From the NCBI GenBank assembly GCA_000648925.1, contig JFHF01000003.1, positions 186,001-250,000 on the forward strand: a stretch of DNA of 64,000 nt. The letters run 5' to 3'. Position 1 is the stretch's first letter. Every line of letters begins with the position of its first letter. Both the position numbers and the translations under genes were made by a program. This DNA is from Caballeronia jiangsuensis (GTDB lineage Bacteria; Pseudomonadota; Gammaproteobacteria; Burkholderiales; Burkholderiaceae). Below, piece after piece: positions 53,366 through 63,378 of the stretch. The notes below the pieces were generated by a model that saw nothing but the letters and a program-made list of their open reading frames with translations, ran no database searches and had not been told where the DNA came from.

Positions 53366-53667
53366 GACGTCTCCTTCATTGGCTGCTTGCGTAGTGAAAA
53401 GATGCAAATGCTGATATGACGAGCTTCAATCTGATGCCTTCGCTGATATCGGATCGGCGCGGCATTCTTCGGATTTGCGTTTTCGCCCTGCGGCGACTTT
53501 CATTTCACGCTCACATGAGCGTCCTGTTCGATGCGGCCCACGCTGCTGATTTTTTGCGCGTGCGACTCTCCGCGTGCCCGGCGCGGCGCGTGGGGCACGG
53601 TCTCCAATTATTTAGTCCTGCTATATTCAGCCGATGGCAGATTCTCCGATCTGCGTCGTCACTGCGC
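53366..53667. other. Intergenic before the permease
   Basis: 302 bp between the GntR stop and the permease start. A weak TATATT (53631-53636 region) is seen but no TTGTCRACAA box, so operator control of the permease may lie elsewhere or run through from the gntR promoter. No gene is supported. Confidence 0.45.
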
Positions 53668-54414
53668 TTACGTATCCAGCGCCCTTTCGCGCTCGGCGGG
53701 CTTCGTGAATACTTCCTTAAGATCGACCGCGCCGCGCGCCGGCCGCTCCAGCATCTTCAACTCGACATCGCGCAGATGCTGCGCCATCAGGACGGCCGCT
53801 TTCGTTGCGTCGCCGGCATCGAGCGCGGCGAGAATCTCTTCGTGGTCCTCGAACGAGCATGAGCTCTTTCCGAGCGATTCGTACAACGCCGAGATCAGCG
53901 TCGAGCGCGCGACGAGTCCCGACAGACATTCGCACAACACCGTATTGCCGGTCAGCGCCGCGAGTTCGGTGTGGAACTCGCCGGAAAGCCGGATCCACGA
54001 GGAAAAATCGTGGCTCTCGAATGCGCGGCGCTCTTTGCCAATGGTGGCGCTGATCGACTTCAGCCGACGCATGCCGTGTCCCTGCGCGATCCGCTCCACC
54101 ACCGCCAGCTCGATGATGCGGCGCATCTCGAACACTTCATGCACTTCCTGCAGCGTCGGACTCGCGACAAACGCGCCGCGATTCGGCTCCAGATCGACGA
54201 GCCTTTCGTTCGACAGTTGCGCAAGCGCCTGACGGACCGTGCCGCGCTTCACCGCGAACACCTCGCACAACTGCGCTTCGGTCAGCTTCGCGCCCGGCGC
54301 CAGGCGATGCTCGAGGATCGCGGCGCGAATATTTTCGGCGATCGACTCGGCATTCGCCCCGTTCGGCGCGGCCGGTGAAGCATTCGATTCAGCACTACGG
54401 TTGGTGTCGGACAT
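53668..54414 (-). CDS. GntR family regulator with FCD domain
   Basis: 248 residues. The N-terminal winged helix (about 22-92) has IAENIRAAILEHRLAPGAKLTEAQLCEVFAVKRGTVRQALAQLSNERLVDLEPNRGAFVASP. The C-terminal FCD part has the metal-site His in FHTELAAL and HLRDVELKML. It likely represses the allantoin genes and itself until an ureide or purine binds. Two identical-core palindromes upstream support autoregulation. Confidence 0.9.
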   Translation of the reverse strand: MSDTNRSAESNASPAAPNGANAESIAENIRAAILEHRLAPGAKLTEAQLCEVFAVKRGTVRQALAQLSNERLVDLEPNRGAFVASPTLQEVHEVFEMRRIIELAVVERIAQGHGMRRLKSISATIGKERRAFESHDFSSWIRLSGEFHTELAALTGNTVLCECLSGLVARSTLISALYESLGKSSCSFEDHEEILAALDAGDATKAAVLMAQHLRDVELKMLERPARGAVDLKEVFTKPAERERALDT

Positions 54415-54458
54415 GATGTGCTCGCTTGCATGTTAAGCATCTTAGAATCGACATAAAG

Positions 54459-54470
54459 ATTGTCAACAAT
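54459..54470. promoter_or_regulatory. Palindrome ATTGTCAACAAT (GntR operator candidate 1)
   Basis: A 12-bp inverted repeat (arms ATTGT / ACAAT) 45 bp before the GntR start. GntR/FCD proteins typically bind such short dyads. Confidence 0.55.
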
Positions 54471-54585
54471 TCATTTTGAGCTTCGGCGCGTTAAGCTGTT
54501 TTCTCCCGTGTCGAATCCGGCTACTTCAATAAGGACGGGGCTCTTAGCGAATTCACCAAGTTTTTGTCAGCATTGCCAGCACTTT

Positions 54586-54597
54586 TTTGTCGACAAT
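54586..54597. promoter_or_regulatory. Palindrome TTTGTCGACAAT (GntR operator candidate 2)
   Basis: The core TTGTCGACAA (54587-54596) is a perfect 10-bp palindrome and shares TTGTC-R-ACAA with the site at 54459, 127 bp away. Both fall in the same 296-bp intergenic region before gntR. Confidence 0.55.
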
Positions 54598-54670
54598 CTA
54601 TCCGTTGTGTCGGATATGCGTTTGAACGCTGGATGGGGCAAAACAAGACCGTTAGTTGCTTGTTTGAGTA

Positions 54671-54698
54671 AAAAATAAGGCGCTCGCTGGAGCGCCCT
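54671..54698 (-). terminator. Terminator of the ldcA operon
   Basis: On the minus strand, GGCGCTC-CAGC-GAGCGCC then TTATTTTTT, 13 bp past the ldcA stop. Confidence 0.9.
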
Positions 54699-54710
54699 GT
54701 TCCACCCGCG

Positions 54711-56620
<1,910 letters not shown>

Positions 56621-56878
56621 TCACCCGCGAACGGGCGCGGTCTGTCACGATTTCCGTTGGTTAGCTCGAAGTCGGAAGGCAGCCGGAAAACCACGCTCGC
56701 GCGTTGTTCGGCACGTCTCGACAATCCAGGTCCTATTCTATCAGCGCCCGCCGAGAGGTTTTCGCGCATCACGCGCCTGTTCGCGGCGCGTCGCCGTATA
56801 CCGGGCTTATTGCGGTTCGTATGCGTCGTTTGCGCAACATGCATTGACTGCCTCAAGGCAACTGTGCTTGTACGATGA

Positions 56879-57637
56879 CTAACCGCCTGACCCGCGCTCC
56901 AGACGCGTCGCGCTTTCGCGCGTGTAGCCTTGCGTCGCGAGCAGCAGCCGCCGCGTGTATTCGTGCTCGACGTTGCGCGAGCGCACCGCTTCCACGCCCA
57001 GTTGCTCGACGATCTCGCCATTGCGCATCACCGCGACGCGCTGACAGAGAAAGCCGATCACCGCGAGGTTATGGCTCACGAGGATCATCGTCAGCTTGCG
57101 CTCGCGATGCAGACGTCGCAGCAAATTCAGAATCTCGGCCTGCACGGAGACGTCGAGCGCGGAGGTCGGCTCGTCGAGCAACAGGACGCGCGGCTCGACG
57201 ATCAGCGCCCGCGCGATCGACACGCGCTGGCGCTGCCCGCCCGACAACTGATGCGGATAGCGAAAGCGGAACGCCGGGCCGAGGCCGACTTCGGCGAGCG
57301 CATCGAGAATGCGCGTATCTTCGTCGCCGATGCCGTTGATCGCGAGCGGCTCGCGCAAGGTCTTATCGACGGTGAAGCGCGGATGCAGCGCGCCATACGG
57401 GTCCTGGAACACCATCTGCACGTCGCGCCTCACGGGACGCGAACCAATGCGTATGCTGCCGTCCGCGAGCGGCGTCAGTCCGGCGAGCGCGCGCAGCAAG
57501 GTGGACTTGCCGCTGCCCGATTCGCCGACCAGCCCGAAGACTTCGCCCTCCTCCACGCGCAAGGAAACGTCGCGCACGGCATCGACGTGGCCGGTCTTCG
57601 TCTTGAAGCGGATGTGCGCGCGCTCGATGTCGATCAT
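56879..57637 (-). CDS. ddpF: Dipeptide ABC transporter ATP-binding protein (DdpF-like)
   Basis: 252 residues from ATG 57637, which overlaps the previous stop (ATGA). Walker A GESGSGKST, QMVFQDPYGALHPRFTV (the peptide-importer signature), LSGGQRQRVSIARALI and LLLDEPTSALDV. The C-terminal extension of Opp/DppF is short here (ends RLERGSGG). Second ATPase of the ddp system. Confidence 0.9.
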   Translation of the reverse strand: MIDIERAHIRFKTKTGHVDAVRDVSLRVEEGEVFGLVGESGSGKSTLLRALAGLTPLADGSIRIGSRPVRRDVQMVFQDPYGALHPRFTVDKTLREPLAINGIGDEDTRILDALAEVGLGPAFRFRYPHQLSGGQRQRVSIARALIVEPRVLLLDEPTSALDVSVQAEILNLLRRLHRERKLTMILVSHNLAVIGFLCQRVAVMRNGEIVEQLGVEAVRSRNVEHEYTRRLLLATQGYTRESATRLERGSGG

Positions 57638-58506
57638 CGCGTCGTCCCTTCGTCGAGCCATGCCGGATCCCGGCGCAAGGTTGGCAATTCGTCGGGCGGA
57701 TTATCGAGCGGCGGATTCGCTTCGAGCAGCCCGCGCGTGTACGGATGCGTCGCGTGAACGAGATCGCGCGCCGCGCATGTCTCGACGACGCGTCCGCCAT
57801 ACATCACCGCGACGCGATCGCAAAACGACATCACAAGCGGCAGATCGTGGCTGATGAACACGAGCCCGGTGTCGTGGCGCTCGATCATCTCGTCGAGCAC
57901 GGCGAGCACCTGCATCGACACGAGGACGTCGAGCGCGCTCGTGGGTTCGTCGGCGATCAGGAGGCGCGGGCCGGCGGAGACCATCATCGCGATCATCACG
58001 CGCTGGCCCATGCCGCCCGAAAGTTCATGCGGATACGCATCCGCGACGCGCTGCGGATCGCGGATATGCACCGCTTCCAGCGCCGCGACGATGCGTTCGC
58101 GCAGTGCGCGCCGGCTTTCTCTCACGCCTTGCCGCACGAAGGTTTCGCGCATTTGCTGCGCGACGGTCATCACCGGATTGAGCGAAAACTTCGGGTCTTG
58201 CAGGATCATGCTCATGCGTGTGCCGCACAGCCGCCGGCGCTCTTGCGGGCGCATCGCGAGCAGGTCCCGGCCTTCGAAGCGCAGCGCCTTCGCCGACCAT
58301 TTCGCCTCGGGCGGCAGGAGCCCGAGCAGCGCGCGCCCCGTCAGCGATTTGCCCGAACCCGATTCCCCGACGATCCCGAGCCGCTCGCCCCGCCGCACCG
58401 TCAGCGACACGCCGCGCACCGCGGGCACGAGCGCGCCGTCGTGGCCCGCGAAGGCCACTTCGAGCCCGTCGATCTGCGCCAGCACATCGGACAAGTCAGC
58501 CTCCAT
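57634..58506 (-). CDS. ddpD: Dipeptide ABC transporter ATP-binding protein (DdpD-like)
   Basis: 290 residues: GESGSGKSL, RMSMILQDPKFSLNPVMTVAQQM, LSGGMGQRVMIAMM, LLIADEPTSALDV, and the C-terminal THPYTRGLLEANPPLDNPPDELPTL of the oligopeptide family (binds substrate complex or metal). It starts 11 bp inside the end of ddpC. Confidence 0.92.
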   Translation of the reverse strand: MEADLSDVLAQIDGLEVAFAGHDGALVPAVRGVSLTVRRGERLGIVGESGSGKSLTGRALLGLLPPEAKWSAKALRFEGRDLLAMRPQERRRLCGTRMSMILQDPKFSLNPVMTVAQQMRETFVRQGVRESRRALRERIVAALEAVHIRDPQRVADAYPHELSGGMGQRVMIAMMVSAGPRLLIADEPTSALDVLVSMQVLAVLDEMIERHDTGLVFISHDLPLVMSFCDRVAVMYGGRVVETCAARDLVHATHPYTRGLLEANPPLDNPPDELPTLRRDPAWLDEGTTR

Positions 58507-59425
58507 GACGCGGATCGAAGACGTCGCGCAGACCGTCGCCGAGAAGATTGAACGCGAGGCTCACCGCGAGAATCGCGAGACCGGGGATCGTCGCGACCCA
58601 CCAAGCATCGAGCAGCACGTTGCGGCCCGACGCCACCATGTAGCCCCATTCCGGGCTCGGCGGCTGCGCGCCCAGTCCGAGAAACCCGAGACCCGCGACG
58701 GCGAGAATGATGCCGGCCATGTCGAGCGTCGCGCGCACGATCACCGACGACGAACACAGCGGCACGATATAGCGCAGCAGAATGCGCGGATGCGATGCGC
58801 CTTGCAGACGCGCCGCGTGAATGTAATCGGCCCGCGCGAGCCGCAGCGATTCCGCGCGTGCGAGACGCGCATACGGCGGCCATGCGGTGATCGATAGCGC
58901 AATGACCGCGTTGAGCACGCCCGGCCCGAGCGCCGCGGCGAACGCGAGCGCGAGCACGATCTTCGGGAACGCGAGCGCGACATCGGTCACGCGCATCAGC
59001 GCCGTGTCGACGATGCCGCCGCAGTAGCCCGCCACCGTGCCGATCGCGAGGCCGACCGGCACGACGAGCACGACGACGAGCATGGCAATCGCCAGCGTGA
59101 GACGCGAGCCGTACACGAGCCGCGAGAGAATGTCGCGGCCGAGCTGATCGGTGCCGAACCAGTGCGCCGCGCCGGGCGGCGTGAGACGTTCGGCGAGCAC
59201 TTGCTGCAACGGATCCTGCGCGACGAGCATCGGTCCGATCGCCGCGACCACGATGAGCAGAAGCAGAATCGCGAGTCCGAACATGCTCAGCGGATTCGAC
59301 GAGAATCGCCGCCAGCGCCGATAAGCCCGGCCGAGCGCGGCCTGGCGCGGGGACGCGGGCGTATCGGTGAGAAGCCACGTGCGCAAGCTCGATCGCGCCG
59401 GTTTCATCTGCGCAAAATCCTCCAT
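58496..59425 (-). CDS. ddpC: Dipeptide ABC transporter permease (DdpC-like)
   Basis: 309 residues, six helices with the OppC/DppC N-terminal part (YRRWRRFSSNPLSMFGLAILLLL) and the EAA loop (LARAESLRLARADYIHAARLQGAS). The start at 59425 is immediately after the ddpB stop; an ATG at 59407 has GGAGG upstream and may be the true start. Confidence 0.9.
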   Translation of the reverse strand: MEDFAQMKPARSSLRTWLLTDTPASPRQAALGRAYRRWRRFSSNPLSMFGLAILLLLIVVAAIGPMLVAQDPLQQVLAERLTPPGAAHWFGTDQLGRDILSRLVYGSRLTLAIAMLVVVLVVPVGLAIGTVAGYCGGIVDTALMRVTDVALAFPKIVLALAFAAALGPGVLNAVIALSITAWPPYARLARAESLRLARADYIHAARLQGASHPRILLRYIVPLCSSSVIVRATLDMAGIILAVAGLGFLGLGAQPPSPEWGYMVASGRNVLLDAWWVATIPGLAILAVSLAFNLLGDGLRDVFDPRHGG

Positions 59426-59426
59426 G

Positions 59427-60494
59427 TCAGCGCGTGCGTGGGTCGAACACGCGATAGAGCGCGTCGGTCAGGAGATTGAGCGCGATGAACGTCGCGCCGA
59501 TCACGAGCGTGCTGCCGAGCACGGCGTTCATGTCGGCGTTGAGCAGCGCGCCCGTCAGATACGAGCCGATGCCCGGCCACGCGAACACGATCTCGGTCAG
59601 CACCGAGCCTTCGAGCAGATAGCTGTACGCGAGCGCGATCACCGTCAGAAGCGGCACCGCGATATTGCCGAACGCATGCCGCCAGATCACGCGGCGCTCG
59701 GGCAGGCCTTTGGCGCGCGCGGTCGTCACGTATTCCTGGCTCAGTTGTTCGAGCATGAACGAACGCGTCATGCGCGACAGATACGCGATCGAATAAAACG
59801 CGAGCACGCTCGCCGGCAGCGCGATATGCGAGAACGCGTTCCGGAAAACGTCCCATTCGCCGGCCATGATCGAATCGATGAGAAGGCTGCCCGTGCGCGT
59901 ATCGACCATGCCGTCGTAGACGGGATCGATGCGCCCCGGTCCTGACACCCAGTGCAGCCGCGCATAGAACAGCAAAAGGCCCATCAGCGCGAGCCAGAAC
60001 ACGGGCACCGAACTGCCCGCGAGCCCGATCACGCGCGCGATGTGATCGACGATGCGATTGTGCTTCACCGCCGCCGCGACGCCGAGCGGCACGCCGATCG
60101 CGATGCCGATGAACGTCGAGAGCGTCGCGAGTTCGAGCGTCGCGGGAAAGACGCGCTTGATGTCGTCGATCACCGGATTGGCCGTCAGCAGCGAGATGCC
60201 GAGATTGCCGTGCAGCACGTCGCGCGCGTAGACCACGAATTGATCGATGAGCGGCTTGTCGAGCCCGAGCTTGAGACGCGCGGCGGCATACGCGCTCGCG
60301 GACGCGCGATCGCCGAGAATCGCGAGCACAGGGTCGATCGGAATCTTGCGGCCGATGAAGAATGTGATCGCGAGCAGGCCCGTGAACGTGATGACGAGCA
60401 TCGCGATCCAGTGCGCGAGCGCAAGCCCGATACGCACGCCGCCCCGATGCGCGCTCATCGCACGCACGCGCTCGATGAACGTGACCGCGCTCAC
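59427..60494 (-). CDS. ddpB: Dipeptide ABC transporter permease (DdpB-like)
   Basis: 355 residues with the DppB pattern: IGRKIPIDPVLAILGDRAS, the LGLDKPLIDQFVVYARDVLHGNLG segment, and the EAA loop MLEQLSQEYVTTARAKGLPERRVIWRHAF. A GTG start (60494) overlaps the ddpA stop, GTGA. Six helices. Confidence 0.9.
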   Translation of the reverse strand: MSAVTFIERVRAMSAHRGGVRIGLALAHWIAMLVITFTGLLAITFFIGRKIPIDPVLAILGDRASASAYAAARLKLGLDKPLIDQFVVYARDVLHGNLGISLLTANPVIDDIKRVFPATLELATLSTFIGIAIGVPLGVAAAVKHNRIVDHIARVIGLAGSSVPVFWLALMGLLLFYARLHWVSGPGRIDPVYDGMVDTRTGSLLIDSIMAGEWDVFRNAFSHIALPASVLAFYSIAYLSRMTRSFMLEQLSQEYVTTARAKGLPERRVIWRHAFGNIAVPLLTVIALAYSYLLEGSVLTEIVFAWPGIGSYLTGALLNADMNAVLGSTLVIGATFIALNLLTDALYRVFDPRTR

Positions 60495-62083
60495 TGCTTC
60501 TTGATGTTGCGGTACGACACGAGATCGTTGATCGGCCCGACTTCGAGACCGGTCACGCCGGGACGCGCCGCGACCTGCGACACCTTCTGGAACATGATCA
60601 CGAACGGCGATTTCGCGAGCACTTCACGCTGCATTTTCTCGTAGAGCTGCGCGCGTTTTTTCGTATCGCTTTCGGCCAGCGCCGCGTTGGTTTCCTTGGT
60701 GAGCTGCGGAATGTCCCACGCGTTGCGCCACGCGAGCATCTTGTAGCTCGATGCATCCGAGTTGTCCGGGTTCCATACGAAGCCCTGCGCGTTGCTGTGC
60801 GGATCGATGTAATCCGCCGACCACTCGCCGATATAGATGTCATGCGCGCGCGCCCGATAACGTCCGAGCGTCTGCTTGTTGTCGCTCGGCATGAGCTGAA
60901 CCTTGATGTTGGCGAGCGCGAGATTCGCCTGCACGGCCTGCGCAATCTCGCTGTACGGATAGTCGTTGCGCACGTCCATCTTCACGGTGAAGCCGTTGGC
61001 GAGACCCGCTTTGGCGAGGAGCGCCTTCGCCTTCGCGACATCCTGGTGATACGGGTTCTCGTTCAGCGCGCCGAGAAAGCCTTCGGGCAGAAACGTCTCG
61101 TGGACCTTGTAGGTCGTGCGGATCACGTTCTTCTGGATGCCCTGATAGTCGATCAGCCACTTCATCGCTTCCCAGACCTCGGGCTTCGCGAGATTCGGAT
61201 TCTTGTTGTTGAGGCCGAGATACATGAGCGTCGCCTGCGGCACGGCCGTCGCCTTGATGACGCCGCTCTTCGAGAGCGTGTCGAGATCGTCGGGGCTCAG
61301 ATCGCGCGCGACGTCGATGTCGCCGTTCTGGATCATGAGGCGCTGGCTTGCCGCCTCGGTCACGTGACGCAGCACGATGCGCTTCATCGCGAGCGGAATG
61401 CGATAGCCTTCGAAGCGCTGCAGCACGATGCTGTCGTTCGCGGTCCATTTGACGAGCTTGTACGCGCCCGAACCTGCTTCGTTGGTCTTGAGCCACTCGT
61501 TGCCGTAGTCGCTGCCCTTCGCGTGCGATTCGACGAGCTTGCGATCCACCACCGACGCCGGCCACGAGCCGAGCACGTTGAGCACGAACGTCGGCGCGTA
61601 ACGTTGATCGGTCGTGATGGAGACGGTCGTATCGTCCACTTTCTTCACGTTCTGCAGCGCGTTCGCCTTGGTCAGGCCGATGCCTGCGAGCACGGCCGCC
61701 GCGCCCTTGTCGAGCAGCGCGGTGCGCTGGATCGACCAGGCGACGTCGTCGGCGGTCAGCGGATTGCCGGAGTGGAACTTGAGGCCCGGGCGAATCTTGA
61801 ACGTGAACGTGAGGCCGTCCTGGCTCACGGTCCAGGACTCGGCGACATCGCCATTGAATTTCGACGGATCTTTAAGATCGACGCGCACCAGCCGGTCATA
61901 CGTGTTCGCGACATATTCCTCCGGCACCAGCTCGTAGATTTCGCCGGGATCGAGCGAGGTGAATTCATCGAGCAGCGTCGCCATGACGAACATGTCCTTC
62001 GGCGTGGCCGCCTGCACGCTCTGCAAGCCGGTGAATGCCGTCAGCGCCGAGGCGAGCATGACCGCTGCCAATGCCTTTTTCAT
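60491..62083 (-). CDS. ddpA: Dipeptide-binding protein (DdpA-like)
   Basis: 530 residues: signal MKKALAAVMLASALTAFTGL to VQA, then the SBP_bac_5 fold with TLLDEFTSLDPGEIYELVPEEYVANTYDRLVR, the FNGDVAESWTVSQDGLTFTFKIRPGLKFHSG block and YLGLNNKNPNLAKPEVWEAMKWLIDY. No lipobox. It should bind D-Ala-D-Ala or similar dipeptide if this is a true ddp locus. Confidence 0.9.
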   Translation of the reverse strand: MKKALAAVMLASALTAFTGLQSVQAATPKDMFVMATLLDEFTSLDPGEIYELVPEEYVANTYDRLVRVDLKDPSKFNGDVAESWTVSQDGLTFTFKIRPGLKFHSGNPLTADDVAWSIQRTALLDKGAAAVLAGIGLTKANALQNVKKVDDTTVSITTDQRYAPTFVLNVLGSWPASVVDRKLVESHAKGSDYGNEWLKTNEAGSGAYKLVKWTANDSIVLQRFEGYRIPLAMKRIVLRHVTEAASQRLMIQNGDIDVARDLSPDDLDTLSKSGVIKATAVPQATLMYLGLNNKNPNLAKPEVWEAMKWLIDYQGIQKNVIRTTYKVHETFLPEGFLGALNENPYHQDVAKAKALLAKAGLANGFTVKMDVRNDYPYSEIAQAVQANLALANIKVQLMPSDNKQTLGRYRARAHDIYIGEWSADYIDPHSNAQGFVWNPDNSDASSYKMLAWRNAWDIPQLTKETNAALAESDTKKRAQLYEKMQREVLAKSPFVIMFQKVSQVAARPGVTGLEVGPINDLVSYRNIKKQ

Positions 62084-62109
62084 GTGATGTCGTCCTGTTG
62101 GTTTCGGGT

Positions 62110-62673
62110 TCACATCAGCCGCAGCGGGCCGCTTTCTTCGTTGTCGATCAGAGCAAGTTCGCGCGAGCCTGGCAATTCGTAATGCCACCACTCGCTTTTG
62201 ATGTGCGTGAAGCCCGCGCCGTGCATCACGCCGAGCAAGAGCGTTCGATTCCGTTGGATGTGCTCCGGCAGGCCGAAGTGGAAATGCTCGGATTCGACGA
62301 CCATCGCGTCGAATCCGGTGCCCATGTCGAGCTCGTTGCCGTCGCGATCGACGAGCGTCAGGTCCACTGCCGTGCCGCGGCTATGGTTCGAGCCGCGGCC
62401 GAGTTCGGCGATGAAGGTCGGATCGGGCAGAAAGTCCCACAGCACTTTTTGCGCTTGCGGCGGCCGATAGGCGTCGAAGATACGCAGCGTCATGCCGATG
62501 CTCCGCGCGATATCGACGGCTTTGCGCAATGCGGCTTCGGCGGGTTCCAGCAGCAGGCAGTGCTGCGCCTTGTAGATCGGCTTGCCGGTGAAATTGCGAT
62601 CGGTGGCGTAGACGAGATCGATCTGGACGTTGTGCGTTTCGGGCGTGATGTGCAGGAGACGGGACCGGGTCAT
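62110..62673 (-). CDS. ddpX: D-Ala-D-Ala dipeptidase (VanX/DdpX)
   Basis: 187 residues. Zinc metallopeptidase with Arg70 (FDAYRP), SNHSRGTAVD giving His97 and Asp104, and EWWHY giving catalytic Glu161 and His164. It hydrolyses D-Ala-D-Ala. First gene of the ddp operon; in Gram-negatives DdpX serves to use the dipeptide as nutrient, unlike VanX of glycopeptide resistance. The start at 62673 is chosen over upstream options for family fit. Confidence 0.92.
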   Translation of the reverse strand: MTRSRLLHITPETHNVQIDLVYATDRNFTGKPIYKAQHCLLLEPAEAALRKAVDIARSIGMTLRIFDAYRPPQAQKVLWDFLPDPTFIAELGRGSNHSRGTAVDLTLVDRDGNELDMGTGFDAMVVESEHFHFGLPEHIQRNRTLLLGVMHGAGFTHIKSEWWHYELPGSRELALIDNEESGPLRLM

Positions 62674-62712
62674 GTAAGCGCTTCGTATCGATTTATTCCG
62701 ATACACGAACCT

Positions 62713-62722
62713 TAACGCGTTA
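62713..62722. promoter_or_regulatory. TAACGCGTTA palindrome upstream of ddpX
   Basis: A perfect 10-bp palindrome 40 bp before the ddpX start, inside the 91-bp gap to thpR. Possible operator; nothing else supports it. Confidence 0.35.
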
Positions 62723-62764
62723 GAAAAATCCGCGAAACCCTTTATTTTGGGTGGATCCGACGGC

Positions 62765-63340
62765 TCACGATGCGAGCGGCCAGCGCGCGAGGATTTCGTA
62801 ATGCGATCGGCCGAGCAGGCTGCGCACGAGCACGAACTCGCGCGCGGTCCATGCGATGGGCTCGACGGGCTGGCGCGCGATGCGGTGCTCGTCGTAGAGC
62901 AAGGTTACGTGGGGCGTGAAGCGGGGATGGCGTTTTACAGCGATGCCGGCGGTTGCGAGCGCGGAGCCGAGGGTTTGTTCGAGGGCGTCGAGTGGCGCGG
63001 TGATGTCGCCTGAGAGAACGAGCGGGCGTTTCGCACGGCGGCCGGAGAAGCTTTCGATGCGGTCGAGTGTCAGTTCGACGGGCGGGGATGCGATTTGCGA
63101 AGCTGCGGTGTGTGCTTGCTTGAGGATATCGGCGGGGACGCCTGGGAAGGCGCCGAGGTATTGCAGCGTGATGTGGAGGCGGGCGGCGGGGATCGGCGTC
63201 GCCTTCAGCTTGTGGTCGATGCGCAGACGAGCCGCCAGTTCGGTGATTCGGGTGGCGGCGGATGCGTCGGGATAGAGCGCGAAGAAGATGGATTCAGTGA
63301 GATGCACGGAGGGCGCATGCTCGGAGGCAATAGCGTTCAT
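62765..63340 (-). CDS. thpR: RNA 2',3'-cyclic phosphodiesterase ThpR
   Basis: 191 residues of the 2H phosphoesterase family: the two HxTx motifs are HITL at His56 and HVTL at His144. FFALYPDASAATRI near the start fits. It opens 2',3'-cyclic phosphate ends on RNA, formerly called 2'-5' RNA ligase. The acidic N-terminal 12 residues are extra. Confidence 0.92.
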   Translation of the reverse strand: MNAIASEHAPSVHLTESIFFALYPDASAATRITELAARLRIDHKLKATPIPAARLHITLQYLGAFPGVPADILKQAHTAASQIASPPVELTLDRIESFSGRRAKRPLVLSGDITAPLDALEQTLGSALATAGIAVKRHPRFTPHVTLLYDEHRIARQPVEPIAWTAREFVLVRSLLGRSHYEILARWPLAS

Positions 63341-63378
63341 AATTCGTGTTCCTCCGGATTCGTGCGCGCCGCTTGCTA

